A stretch of DNA of 64,000 nt from Thauera aromatica K172 (GTDB lineage: Bacteria > Pseudomonadota > Gammaproteobacteria > Burkholderiales > Rhodocyclaceae). A model generated the notes under the pieces. It was not told where the DNA came from, made no database searches, and was given only the letters and a program-made list of their open reading frames with translations. The DNA lies in contig NZ_CP028339.1 in the NCBI RefSeq assembly GCF_003030465.1, positions 2,852,001-2,916,000 on the forward strand, in the 5' to 3' direction. Below, piece after piece: positions 10,335 through 18,983 of the stretch. A program made the position numbers and the translations under genes. Every line of letters begins with the position of its first letter. The stretch's first letter is position 1.

Positions 10335-12257
10335 ATGACCATCTTCAACGCCTACCAGGCCCGCTTCGAGGCTGCCCGCGAGGAGGAGATGTCCCTCCAG
10401 GAATATCTCGAACTGTGCCGCGCCGACCGGATGGCCTATGCCACCGCGGCGGAACGGATGCTGGACGCGATCGGCGAGCCCGAACTGGTCGACACCCGCC
10501 TCGATCCGCGCCTGTCGCGCATCTTCTCCAACAAGATCCTCAAGCTCTACCCGGCCTTTCGCGACTTCTACGGAATGGAAGAGGTCATCGAGAACATCGT
10601 GGCCTACTTCCGCCACGCCGCCCAGGGCCTGGAAGAGAAAAAGCAGATCCTCTACCTGCTCGGCCCGGTCGGCGGCGGCAAGTCCTCGCTCGCCGAAATG
10701 CTCAAGAGCCTGATCGAGAAGGTTCCTTTCTACTCCATCAAAGGTTCCCCGGTGCACGAGTCCCCGCTGGCGCTGTTCGACGCCACCGAGGACGCCCACA
10801 TCCTCGAAGGCGATTTCGGCATTCCGCGCCGCTACCTCGACACCATCATGAGCCCATGGGCGGTCAAGCGCCTGCACGAATACGGCGGCGACATCACCAG
10901 ATTCCGCGTCGTCAAGCTCAACCCCTCGGTGCTGCGCCAGATCGCAGTGGCCAAGACCGAACCCGGCGACGAGAACAACCAGGACATCTCGTCCCTGGTC
11001 GGCAAGATCGACATCCGCAAGCTCGAGCAATACTCGCAGGACGACCCCGACGCCTACAGCTACTCCGGCGGGCTGTGCCTGGCCAACCGCGGGTTGCTCG
11101 AGTTCGTCGAGATGTTCAAGGCGCCGATCAAGGTTCTCCACCCGCTGCTCACCGCCACCCAGGAGGGCAACTACAAAGGCACCGAGGGCTTCGGCGCGAT
11201 TCCCTTCGACGGCATCGTGATGGCGCACTCGAACGAGTCCGAATGGGTCGCCTTCAAGAACAACAAGAACAACGAAGCCTTCCTCGACCGCATCTACACG
11301 GTCAAGGTGCCGTACTGCCTGCGCGTCTCCGACGAGATCCGCATCTACGAAAAACTGCTCGTCCACAGCTCGCTGTCCGAAGCGCCCTGCGCCCCCGACA
11401 CGCTGAAGATGATGGCGCAGTTCGCCGTGCTGTCACGCCTGAAGGAGCCGGAAAACTCGAGCATCTTCTCCAAGATGCGGGTCTACGACGGCGAAAACCT
11501 CAAGGACACCGACCCCAAGGCCAAGAGCTACCAGGAATACCGCGACTACGCCGGCGTCGACGAAGGCATGACCGGGCTGTCTACGCGCTTCGCCTTCAAG
11601 GCCCTGTCCAAGGTGTTCAACTTCGACCACCGCGAAGTCGCCGCCAACCCGGTGCACCTGATGTACGTCCTCGAGCAGCAGATCGAAGCCGAGCAGTACC
11701 CGGCCGAGACCGAAGCGCGCTACCTGGGCTACATCAAGGAATACCTCGCCCCGCGCTACGCCGAGTTCATCGGCAAGGAAATCCAGACCGCCTACCTCGA
11801 GAGCTACTCCGAATACGGCCAGAACATCTTCGACCGCTACGTCACGTATGCCGACTTCTGGATCCAGGACCAGGAATTCCGCGACCCCAACACCGGCGAG
11901 ATCCTCGACCGTGCAGCGCTCAACGAAGAGCTGGAAAAGATCGAAAAACCGGCCGGCATCAGCAATCCAAAGGACTTCCGCAATGAAGTCGTCAACTTCG
12001 TGCTGCGTGCCCGCGCCAAGCACGACGGCCGCAACCCGAACTGGACCTCGTACGAAAAACTGCGCGCGGTGATCGAGAAGAAGATGTTCTCCAACACCGA
12101 GGACCTGCTGCCGGTGATCAGCTTCAATGCCAAGGCCAGCGCCGACGAGCAGAAGAAGCACCAGGACTTCCTCAACCGCATGATCGACAAGGGCTACACC
12201 GAAAAGCAGGTCCGCCTGCTGTGCGAGTGGTACCTGCGCGTGCGCAAGTCGTCTTGA
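10335..12257 (+). CDS. prkA: PrkA/YeaG-type AAA+ serine protein kinase
   Basis: A 640-aa protein kinase of the PrkA family. An N-terminal AAA+ domain has Walker A GPVGGGKS at residues 110-117, and the C-terminal half is the PrkA kinase-like domain (SEYGQNIFDRYVTYADFWIQ). In enterobacteria YeaG acts with YeaH in stationary-phase and nitrogen-starvation responses. The start at 10335 (MTIFNAYQ) follows GGAGAC; the 17 codons upstream are not conserved-looking. It is first in prkA-yeaH-spoVR. A perfect 14-bp hairpin separates it from yeaH. Confidence 0.94.
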   Translation: MTIFNAYQARFEAAREEEMSLQEYLELCRADRMAYATAAERMLDAIGEPELVDTRLDPRLSRIFSNKILKLYPAFRDFYGMEEVIENIVAYFRHAAQGLEEKKQILYLLGPVGGGKSSLAEMLKSLIEKVPFYSIKGSPVHESPLALFDATEDAHILEGDFGIPRRYLDTIMSPWAVKRLHEYGGDITRFRVVKLNPSVLRQIAVAKTEPGDENNQDISSLVGKIDIRKLEQYSQDDPDAYSYSGGLCLANRGLLEFVEMFKAPIKVLHPLLTATQEGNYKGTEGFGAIPFDGIVMAHSNESEWVAFKNNKNNEAFLDRIYTVKVPYCLRVSDEIRIYEKLLVHSSLSEAPCAPDTLKMMAQFAVLSRLKEPENSSIFSKMRVYDGENLKDTDPKAKSYQEYRDYAGVDEGMTGLSTRFAFKALSKVFNFDHREVAANPVHLMYVLEQQIEAEQYPAETEARYLGYIKEYLAPRYAEFIGKEIQTAYLESYSEYGQNIFDRYVTYADFWIQDQEFRDPNTGEILDRAALNEELEKIEKPAGISNPKDFRNEVVNFVLRARAKHDGRNPNWTSYEKLRAVIEKKMFSNTEDLLPVISFNAKASADEQKKHQDFLNRMIDKGYTEKQVRLLCEWYLRVRKSS

Positions 12258-12264
12258 CCGCACC

Positions 12265-12300
12265 CGGGCCCTGCGGGGTTTCACCGCCCCGCAGGGCCCG
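12265..12300. other. Strong intercistronic hairpin between prkA and yeaH
   Basis: A perfect 14-bp stem, CGGGCCCTGCGGGG (12265-12278) with its complement at 12287-12300 and an 8-nt loop, fills most of the 63-bp gap. There is no following T-run, so it is unlikely to end transcription. It could stabilise the prkA transcript or set the ratio of kinase to the downstream proteins. Confidence 0.65.
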
Positions 12301-12320
12301 GCCGGTCCAAGGGAGGCAGC

Positions 12321-13589
12321 ATGGTCCGCATCATCGATCGACGCTTCGACAGCAAGAACAAGAGCGCGGTTAACCGTCAGCGCTTCATGCGTCGTTTCAA
12401 GCAGCAGATCCGCAAGGCGGTGTCCGAGGCCATCCAGGGTCGCTCCATCCGCGACCTTGACAACGGCGAACAGGTCTCGATTCCCGCCCGCGACCTTTCC
12501 GAACCGTCGCTGCACCACGGCCGTGGCGGCGTGTGGGAGCAGATTTTCCCCGGCAACGACCAATTCAACGCCGGCGACCGCATCAACCGCCCGCTCGGCG
12601 GTGAAGGCGGTGGCGCCGGCAAGGGCAAGGCCAGCAACGAGGGCGAGCACGAGGACGACTTCGTCTTCCAGCTCTCGCGCGAGGAATTCCTCGACCTCTT
12701 CTTCGAGGATCTCGAACTGCCGCGCCTGATCCGCACCCAGCTCGCCAAGGTCACCGACTACAAGACCCAGCGCGCCGGCTTCAAGTCCGACGGCACGCCG
12801 GCCAACATCAACATCATCCGCTCGATGCGCGGCGCCCTCGGCCGCCGCCTCGCGCTCGGCTCGCCCTACGCCGCACGCATCCGAGAGCTGCAGCAGGAAC
12901 TCGACGAAGCCCTCGCCCGCCTCGGCGAAGACAGCGACGAAGTGCGCGCGCTGCGCGAAGAACTCGCCCTGCTCCGCGCCAAGATCGAACGCATCCCCTT
13001 CATCGACAGCTTCGATCTGCGCTACAACAACCGCATCAAGGTGCCACGGCCGAGCACGCGGGCGGTGATGTTCTGCCTGATGGACGTCTCCGGCTCGATG
13101 GACGAAGAGCGCAAGTCCATCGCCAAGCGCTTCTTCATGCTGCTCTACCTGTTCCTCACCCGCACCTACGAGCACATCGAAGTCGTCTTCATCCGCCACC
13201 ACACCGTCGCCAAGGAAGTCACCGAAGACGAATTCTTCCACTCGCGCGAATCGGGCGGCACCGTGGTCTCGAGCGCGCTGGTGATGATGCGCGACATCCT
13301 GCGCGAGCGTTACACCAGCGGCCAATGGAACATCTACGGCGCCCAGGCCTCCGACGGCGACAACTGGGACAACGACTCCCCCATCTGCGGGCGGCTCCTC
13401 GGCAATGAAATCCTGCCCTGGTGCCAGTACTTCGCCTACGTCGAAATCACCGCCGGCGACCCGCAGAACCTGTGGCGCGAATACACCAAGATCGCCGCCG
13501 GGCACGACAACTTCGCCATGCAACGCATCGAAACCCCGGCCGACATCTACCCGGTGTTCCGCGAACTGTTCAAGAAGACCATCGCATGA
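12321..13589 (+). CDS. yeaH: YeaH/DUF444 family protein with VWA-like domain
   Basis: A 422-aa DUF444 protein encoded with PrkA across many proteobacteria. The N-terminus is basic (RIIDRRFDSKNKSAVNRQRF). The C-terminal half holds a von Willebrand A-like fold with a MIDAS-type DVSGSMDEE starting at residue 255, suggesting metal-dependent protein binding. The biochemical function is not established; in E. coli it works with YeaG. GGGAGG precedes the ATG. The stop overlaps the spoVR start (ATGA), implying translational coupling. Confidence 0.92.
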   Translation: MVRIIDRRFDSKNKSAVNRQRFMRRFKQQIRKAVSEAIQGRSIRDLDNGEQVSIPARDLSEPSLHHGRGGVWEQIFPGNDQFNAGDRINRPLGGEGGGAGKGKASNEGEHEDDFVFQLSREEFLDLFFEDLELPRLIRTQLAKVTDYKTQRAGFKSDGTPANINIIRSMRGALGRRLALGSPYAARIRELQQELDEALARLGEDSDEVRALREELALLRAKIERIPFIDSFDLRYNNRIKVPRPSTRAVMFCLMDVSGSMDEERKSIAKRFFMLLYLFLTRTYEHIEVVFIRHHTVAKEVTEDEFFHSRESGGTVVSSALVMMRDILRERYTSGQWNIYGAQASDGDNWDNDSPICGRLLGNEILPWCQYFAYVEITAGDPQNLWREYTKIAAGHDNFAMQRIETPADIYPVFRELFKKTIA

Positions 13590-15136
13590 AAGCGACGACC
13601 CCCAAGGAAGGCCGTAGCCGCCGCAAGGCGCCCCTGCCGATCGGTTCGGAATGGACCATCGAGGCGATCGAGCGCTATCACACCGAAATCGCCCGCGTCG
13701 CCGCCGATTTCCGCCTCGACACCTACCCGGTGCAGATCGAGATCATCACCGCCGAACAGATGATGGACGCCTACGCCTCGGTGGGGATGCCGGTGAACTA
13801 CCACCACTGGTCCTTCGGCAAGCATTTCCTCTCCACCGAAAAAGGCTACAAGCGCGGCCAGATGGGCCTGGCCTACGAGATCGTGATCAACTCCAACCCC
13901 TGCATCGCCTACCTGATGGAAGAAAACACCCTCACCATGCAGGGCCTGGTGATCGCCCACGCCGCCTACGGTCACAACAGCTTCTTCAAGGGCAACTACC
14001 TGTTCCGCACCTGGACCAACGCCGACGCCATCATCGACTACCTCATCTTCGCGCGGAACTACATCACCGCCTGCGAAGAGCGTTACGGCGAAGAAGAAGT
14101 CGAGCAAGTCCTCGACTCCTGCCATGCCCTGATGAACTTCGGCGTCGACCGTTACAAGCGCCCCCCGCCGCTGTCGCTGGCCAAGGAAAAACTGCGCCAG
14201 CAAGAGCGCGAGGAATACCTCCAGAGCCAGGTCAACGACCTCTGGCGCACCCTCCCCGTCCACGACACCCAGCCCGGCCCCCAGGCCGAACGGCGCTTCC
14301 CGCCCGAGCCGGAAGAAAACCTGCTCTACTTCATCGAAAAGAACGCTCCCCTGCTCGAGCCCTGGCAGCGCGAAGTCGTGCGCATCGTGCGCAAGATCGC
14401 GCAGTACTTCTTCCCCCAGCGCCAGACCCAGGTCATGAACGAAGGCTGGGCCACCTTTTGGCACTACACCCTGCTCAACCGGCTGTACGACGAAGGCCTG
14501 CTGTCCGACAGCTTCATGCTCGAATTCCTCCAGTCGCACACCAACGTCGTCTACCAACCGCCTTACAACAGCCGCTGGTTCAACGGCATCAACCCCTACG
14601 CGCTGGGCTTCGCGATGTGGCAGGACATCCGCCGCATCTGCGAGCACCCCGACGACGAAGACCGCCACTGGTTCCCCGACATCGCCGGCAGCGACTGGCT
14701 CGAAACCTTCGATTTCGCGATGCGCAACTTCAAGGACGAAAGCTTCGTCGCGCAGTACCTGTCGCCCAAGGTCATGCGCGACTTCCGCATGTTCGCCGTG
14801 CTCGACGACGACCGCGAAGACAAGCTCCAGGTCTCCGCGATCCACGACGAAAACGGCTTCCAGCGCGTGCGCGACATCCTCTCCGACCACTACAACCTCG
14901 GCGCCCGCGAACCCTACGTCCAGATCTGGAATGTCGATCTGCGCGGCGACCGTTCGCTGACCCTGCGCCACCAGCCCTACCGCCGCCGTCCGCTGGGCAA
15001 CAGCACCGACGAAGTCCTGCGCCACCTCGCGCGTCTGTGGGGGTTCACCGTGCGCCTCGAAACCGTCGACGAGCACGGCCACGCCGAACTCTCGCACGAA
15101 ATCCGCGTCGACCGCCGCCACGCTCCGCTCCCCTGA
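13586..15136 (+). CDS. SpoVR/YcgB family protein
   Basis: A 516-aa SpoVR family protein. The family is named from a Bacillus spore cortex gene but is widespread in non-sporulating proteobacteria beside prkA and yeaH. Conserved stretches include NYHHWSFGKHF, HAAYGHNSFFKGNYLF and NEGWATFWHY; the many His/Glu residues hint at metal binding (inference). The start at 13586 overlaps the yeaH stop. It is last in the operon. Its molecular role is unknown. Confidence 0.93.
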   Translation: MKATTPKEGRSRRKAPLPIGSEWTIEAIERYHTEIARVAADFRLDTYPVQIEIITAEQMMDAYASVGMPVNYHHWSFGKHFLSTEKGYKRGQMGLAYEIVINSNPCIAYLMEENTLTMQGLVIAHAAYGHNSFFKGNYLFRTWTNADAIIDYLIFARNYITACEERYGEEEVEQVLDSCHALMNFGVDRYKRPPPLSLAKEKLRQQEREEYLQSQVNDLWRTLPVHDTQPGPQAERRFPPEPEENLLYFIEKNAPLLEPWQREVVRIVRKIAQYFFPQRQTQVMNEGWATFWHYTLLNRLYDEGLLSDSFMLEFLQSHTNVVYQPPYNSRWFNGINPYALGFAMWQDIRRICEHPDDEDRHWFPDIAGSDWLETFDFAMRNFKDESFVAQYLSPKVMRDFRMFAVLDDDREDKLQVSAIHDENGFQRVRDILSDHYNLGAREPYVQIWNVDLRGDRSLTLRHQPYRRRPLGNSTDEVLRHLARLWGFTVRLETVDEHGHAELSHEIRVDRRHAPLP

Positions 15137-15190
15137 CCCCCCCGGCCAAGCGCCCCTGCAGCACAGCGCGCCCCGGACGCCGAACGGCCA

Positions 15191-16726
15191 CTAGCGGATC
15201 GGTCGCTGAGGAGGTGTAATGCGCGGATCGCGCTGGGCTTCGATCAGCCACCCGTTGAAAACCCCACGGGCGGCATCGATTGTTTCACTGGCGGTCAGCC
15301 CCACCGGACCGATGCCTTCGCGGGCAAGCCGATCGGCGGCGGCACCATGCAGATGGACGGCGGCCAGCAGGGCTGATTCGGCGGGCCACCCCTGGGCCAA
15401 CAAGCCCACGACCAAGCCGGTCAGGACATCGCCCATGCCCGCGGTCGCCATGCCGGGATGGCCCGTGCCATTGATGAACCAGCGCTCGTCGGGTGTGGCG
15501 ACGATGCTGCCGCAGCCCTTGAGCACGACCAGGGCACGGTGGCGGCGGGCGATTTCGAGCGTGGCATGCAGACGGTCGCCCTGCACGCAGGCGGTGTCGC
15601 AGCCGAGCATGCGGGCCGCTTCGGCCGGGTGCGGCGTGAGCACGCTGGGAGCTTCGCGTGCGGCGAGCGCGGATTGCAGCGCGACGTCGGTGCCGATCAG
15701 ATTGAGGGCATCGGCATCGAGCACGAGCGGAACGGGACGCCCGAGCGCAGCGGCAAGCAGGCCTTCGGCCGCAGGCTGAGTGCCGAGGCCGGGGCCGACG
15801 GCGAGCGCACTGAGGCGCTCGGGCAGGGCGTGGGCGCGGCGCAGCATCAGCTCGGGCTGGGAGCAATCGACCGAAGGCCCATGCTCGTCGAGCAGGCCGA
15901 CATAGACGCGCCCGGTACCGAGCCACAACGCGGCACGCCCGGCCAGCAGCGCGGCACCGACCATGCCGGTGTTGCCGCCGAGGATCCCGGCATCGCCATG
16001 GTTTCCCTTATGGGTGTTGCGCGCACGCGGGCGCAGATGGGCACGGAACAGCGCCGGGCGAATGGCCTGGCCGCGCACCGGAACCCACGCGGGGGCCTCG
16101 ATATCGAGGCGCTGGACGCTGATCTCGCCACAGTAATCGGGGCCGTCATTGGTGAGCAGGCCGGGCTTCAGGGCGATAAAGGTGGTGGTATGCGTCGCCC
16201 GGAAAGTGGTCCCCAGCGGCTGGCCGGTATCGGCGTCGAGGCCGCTGGGAACGTCGAGCGCCATGCGCGGCGCCGGCTGCGCGTTGAGGGTATCGATCCA
16301 GCCCGCGTAGCGTCCTTCGATCGGGCGGGCGAGGCCGATGCCGAACAAGGCATCGACAACCAACGCCCAGCCGCTGGCCGGAGCGGCAGGCAGATCGGAG
16401 ACGATCGTACCGCCGGCGGCAAGGTAGTCCGCATGGGCCTTGGCCGCCTCGGCGGGCAGACGCTCCGGCACGGCGGCGAAGGCGACCACGACTTCGCGGC
16501 CCGCCTGGGTGAGCTGGCGGGCCATGACAAAACCATCGCCACCATTGTTGCCCGGGCCGCAGGCGATGAGGATCGCCCCCGGACGGTCGAGAATGAGGCG
16601 GACGGCGTCCTCAGCGGCGGCCCGCCCGGCGCGCTCCATCAGCGGCGGCTTCGCACTGGGAACGAGCTGGTCTTCGATCTCACGGATCGCACGAACGGGA
16701 TAAATGGGCTGGGCAGTGGAGAACAT
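15191..16726 (-). CDS. nnr: Bifunctional NAD(P)H-hydrate epimerase / ADP-dependent dehydratase
   Basis: A 511-aa repair enzyme for hydrated NAD(P)H. The N-terminal YjeF_N epimerase domain has GPGNNGGDGF. The C-terminal ribokinase-like dehydratase domain has GNHGDAGILGG, LTPHPAEAARMLG and NGTGHPGMATAGMGDVLTG, with ADP and NAD(P)HX sites. The start at 16726 (MFSTAQPIYPVRAIREIE) is set by the conserved beginning of the epimerase domain; the 34 codons upstream are probably untranslated. It is convergent with spoVR (54-bp gap). An unassigned palindrome lies about 40 bp upstream. Confidence 0.95.
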   Translation of the reverse strand: MFSTAQPIYPVRAIREIEDQLVPSAKPPLMERAGRAAAEDAVRLILDRPGAILIACGPGNNGGDGFVMARQLTQAGREVVVAFAAVPERLPAEAAKAHADYLAAGGTIVSDLPAAPASGWALVVDALFGIGLARPIEGRYAGWIDTLNAQPAPRMALDVPSGLDADTGQPLGTTFRATHTTTFIALKPGLLTNDGPDYCGEISVQRLDIEAPAWVPVRGQAIRPALFRAHLRPRARNTHKGNHGDAGILGGNTGMVGAALLAGRAALWLGTGRVYVGLLDEHGPSVDCSQPELMLRRAHALPERLSALAVGPGLGTQPAAEGLLAAALGRPVPLVLDADALNLIGTDVALQSALAAREAPSVLTPHPAEAARMLGCDTACVQGDRLHATLEIARRHRALVVLKGCGSIVATPDERWFINGTGHPGMATAGMGDVLTGLVVGLLAQGWPAESALLAAVHLHGAAADRLAREGIGPVGLTASETIDAARGVFNGWLIEAQRDPRITPPQRPIR

Positions 16727-16756
16727 AAAGATCCTGGCCGGTGGATTTTGTGCAGG

Positions 16757-16784
16757 ATTGTAAAACCTCGACCGTCCGGTCGAG
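16757..16784 (-). promoter_or_regulatory. Palindrome and possible -10 upstream of nnr
   Basis: CTCGACCGTCCGGTCGAG at 16767-16784 is a perfect 8+2+8 inverted repeat, the size and style of a TetR-family operator. TACAAT on the minus strand (16762-16757) could be the nnr -10, placing the palindrome in the spacer/-35 region. No regulator gene lies next to it. Confidence 0.45.
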
Positions 16785-17007
16785 TAAACATTGCTGCAAT
16801 ACCAAGCGCATCCTCCCTGCCGCCACAACGCCAGCCACCGCCGGACGGCTGCGCAGCGAAAACCGCCGCTGCCGCCTTACCGGCAATGCACTGGCCCCGG
16901 GGCACAGCGATCAGCGCTTGACGCCCCCCTGCCCCCACCGCCATAATCCGCGCCCTCCTGCTGTTCCCGGCGCATCCGCTTGCGTCGCCGGACGTCGGTG
17001 GCGAGAA

Positions 17008-17092
17008 GCCTTGGTGGTGAAATTGGTAGACACGCTATCTTGAGGGGGTAGTGTCGAAAGACGTGCGAGTTCGAGTCTCGCCCAAGGCACCA
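17008..17092 (+). tRNA. tRNA-Leu (anticodon GAG)
   Basis: A class II tRNA of 85 nt: acceptor GCCTTGG/CCAAGGC, D-arm with AAATTGGTAGACAC, anticodon stem CTATC/GGTAG around TTGAGGG (anticodon GAG, reading CUC/CUU), a short variable arm, a T-loop with TTCGAGT, and an encoded CCA at 17090-17092. A terminator follows at once. Confidence 0.94.
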
Positions 17093-17097
17093 ACAAA

Positions 17098-17118
17098 CCC
17101 GGCCCACGCCGGGTTTTT
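17098..17118 (+). terminator. Intrinsic terminator of tRNA-Leu
   Basis: CCCGGC (17098-17103), a 4-nt loop and GCCGGG (17108-17113) are followed by TTTTT, six bases after the tRNA 3' end. Confidence 0.85.
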
Positions 17119-17194
17119 GCAGTCTTTCCCTTGCACACCCGGCAGCCCCACTTCCCCTCGCCCGCCAGCAATACCGGGCGAGCGCTCTTCAGGC

Positions 17195-18052
17195 TTAGGC
17201 TTCGACGTGGCGAAGCGACAGATCGAGGGCGCGGACGTCTTTGGTCAGGGTGCCGATGGAAATGCGGTCCACGCCGGTTTCGGCGATGGCGCGCACGCGC
17301 TCGAGATTGACACCACCGGAGGCCTCGAGCTCGGCGCGCCCGGCGGCGACCGAAACCGCTTCGCGCATGTCGTCGAGGCTCATGTTGTCGAGCAGGACCA
17401 TCTTCACGCCGGCATCGAGCGCTTCACGCAACTGCCCCAGGTTTTCGACCTCGACTTCGATGAACACGTTGGACGGGGCGATCGCGCGGGCTTCTGCAAC
17501 CACTTCGCGGATGCCCCCGGCGGCAATGATGTGGTTTTCCTTGATCAGGATTCCGTCATAGAGACCGACGCGGTGATTGGTCCCCCCACCGATGGCGACG
17601 GCGTATTTTTGCGCCAGCCGCAGGCCCGGCAGGGTTTTGCGGGTATCGACGATTTTGGCCCGGGTGCCGGCGACGGCATCGACGAAGCGGCGGGTAACGG
17701 TGGCGGTGCCCGAAAGCAGCTGCAGGAAGTTGAGCGCGGTGCGCTCGGCGGTGAGCAGCACGCGGGCGCGGGCGATGATGTCGCACAGCACCTGCCCGGC
17801 CTGTACCGTGTCGCCATCCTTGACATGCCAATGCACAACGGCCGCGGGGCTGAGCGCGGCAAAAGCGGCATCAAACCAGGCGGTGCCGCAGATCACTGCG
17901 TTTTCGCGGGTGATGACGCGGCCACGAGCCTCGGTGTCGGCAGCGACCAGGCGCGCGGTGAGATCCCCTGTGCCGATGTCCTCGGCGAGCGAGGCGGCGA
18001 CGTTGCGCTGGATTTCGACGCGAAGCTGTTCGGAAAGCATGATCTCGGCCAT
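17195..18052 (-). CDS. nadC: Nicotinate-nucleotide pyrophosphorylase (QPRTase)
   Basis: A 285-aa enzyme converting quinolinate and PRPP to nicotinate mononucleotide in de novo NAD synthesis. It has the N-terminal [14 protein letters not shown], substrate-binding [11 protein letters not shown], and [20 protein letters not shown] in the barrel. The start at 18052 (MAEIMLSEQ) or the internal ATG at 18040 are both possible; neither has a strong ribosome site. An extended -10 TGCTAGAAT is read on the minus strand at 18080-18072, 20-28 bp upstream of the first ATG. It stands alone between tRNA-Leu and the damaged sugar locus. Confidence 0.95.
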   Translation of the reverse strand: MAEIMLSEQLRVEIQRNVAASLAEDIGTGDLTARLVAADTEARGRVITRENAVICGTAWFDAAFAALSPAAVVHWHVKDGDTVQAGQVLCDIIARARVLLTAERTALNFLQLLSGTATVTRRFVDAVAGTRAKIVDTRKTLPGLRLAQKYAVAIGGGTNHRVGLYDGILIKENHIIAAGGIREVVAEARAIAPSNVFIEVEVENLGQLREALDAGVKMVLLDNMSLDDMREAVSVAAGRAELEASGGVNLERVRAIAETGVDRISIGTLTKDVRALDLSLRHVEA

Positions 18053-18071
18053 GGAGTGAATGTGGGCGGGA

Positions 18072-18080
18072 ATTCTAGCA
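18072..18080 (-). promoter_or_regulatory. Extended -10 of nadC
   Basis: TGCTAGAAT on the minus strand lies just upstream of the nadC start. The same element precedes tig (10032-10040), and TGATAGAAT precedes the MFS gene (42609-42617). No clear -35 is visible, as is usual for extended -10 promoters. Confidence 0.5.
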
Positions 18081-18174
18081 TCGACCTCGGCTTGCATCCG
18101 CCCGATGACCACTGCCGCCGAAAGCGAGGGGGTGCGGATCGTGCAGGCGCACAGCAAGCGGCCTGCCATGCATT

Positions 18175-18651
18175 ATGACGCTCGACTGGCTCATCGGTCC
18201 GGTCGAATCCGTCATGGCCTACACCGGCACGCTCGCCCGCGACATCGAGGTGGAAGACTCCGGCGTCGCCGCCATCCGCTGGCGCAGCGGCGCCATGGGC
18301 ACACTCAACGTCACCATGCTCACTTACCCCAAGAACCTCGAAGGCAGCATCACCCTCCTCGGCGAAAAGGGCACGGTGCGCATCGGTGGCGTCGCGGTCA
18401 ACGAGGTCCAGCACTGGGAATTCGACGAAAAGCGCCCTGAAGACAACGAAATCCAGCACGCAAGCTATGCCACCACCAGCGTGTATGGCTTCGGCCACCC
18501 GCTCTACTGCGACAACGTGATCAACACCCTCCAAGGGAAGGCGGAACCCGAGACCGACGGCCGCGAAGGCCTCAAGAGCCTGGAACTGCTGATCGCCCTG
18601 TATCTCTCGGCACGCGATGGCAAGCGCATGTCGCTGCCGCTGGAATACTGA
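18175..18651 (+). pseudogene. Gfo/Idh/MocA sugar dehydrogenase (WbpB-like), C-terminal remnant
   Basis: 158 codons match the C-terminal substrate-binding half of WbpB/WlbA-type dehydrogenases, which oxidise C3 of UDP-GlcNAcA in the UDP-diNAcManA/GlcNAc3NAcA pathway. The text runs LDWLIGPVESVMAYTG ... EDSGVAAIRWRSGAMGTL ... GFGHPLYCDNVINTL. The N-terminal Rossmann half (about 170-190 aa, including the NAD-binding GxGxxG) is missing. The sequence before about 18170 is nadC upstream DNA, so the break lies there. The remaining ATG is internal, and a functional enzyme is not expected. The stop is one base before the ATG of the next gene. Confidence 0.75.
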
Positions 18652-18983
18652 AATGGGCATCACCCTCCACCCCAGCGCCATCGTCGACGACGGCGCCCAG
18701 ATCGGCGACGGCTCGCGCATCTGGCATTTCGCCCACGTCTGCGCCGGCGCCCGCATCGGCCAGGGAGTCTCCCTGGGGCAAAACGTCTTCGTCGGCAACA
18801 AGGTCGTCATCGGCGACCACTGCAAGATCCAGAACAACGTCTCGGTGTACGACAACGTCACCCTCGAAGAAGGCGTGTTCTGCGGCCCGAGCATGGTCTT
18901 CACCAACGTCTACAACCCGCGTGCCCTCGTCGAACGCAAAAACGAATACCGCGACACCCTGGTCAAAAAAGGCGCCACCCTAG

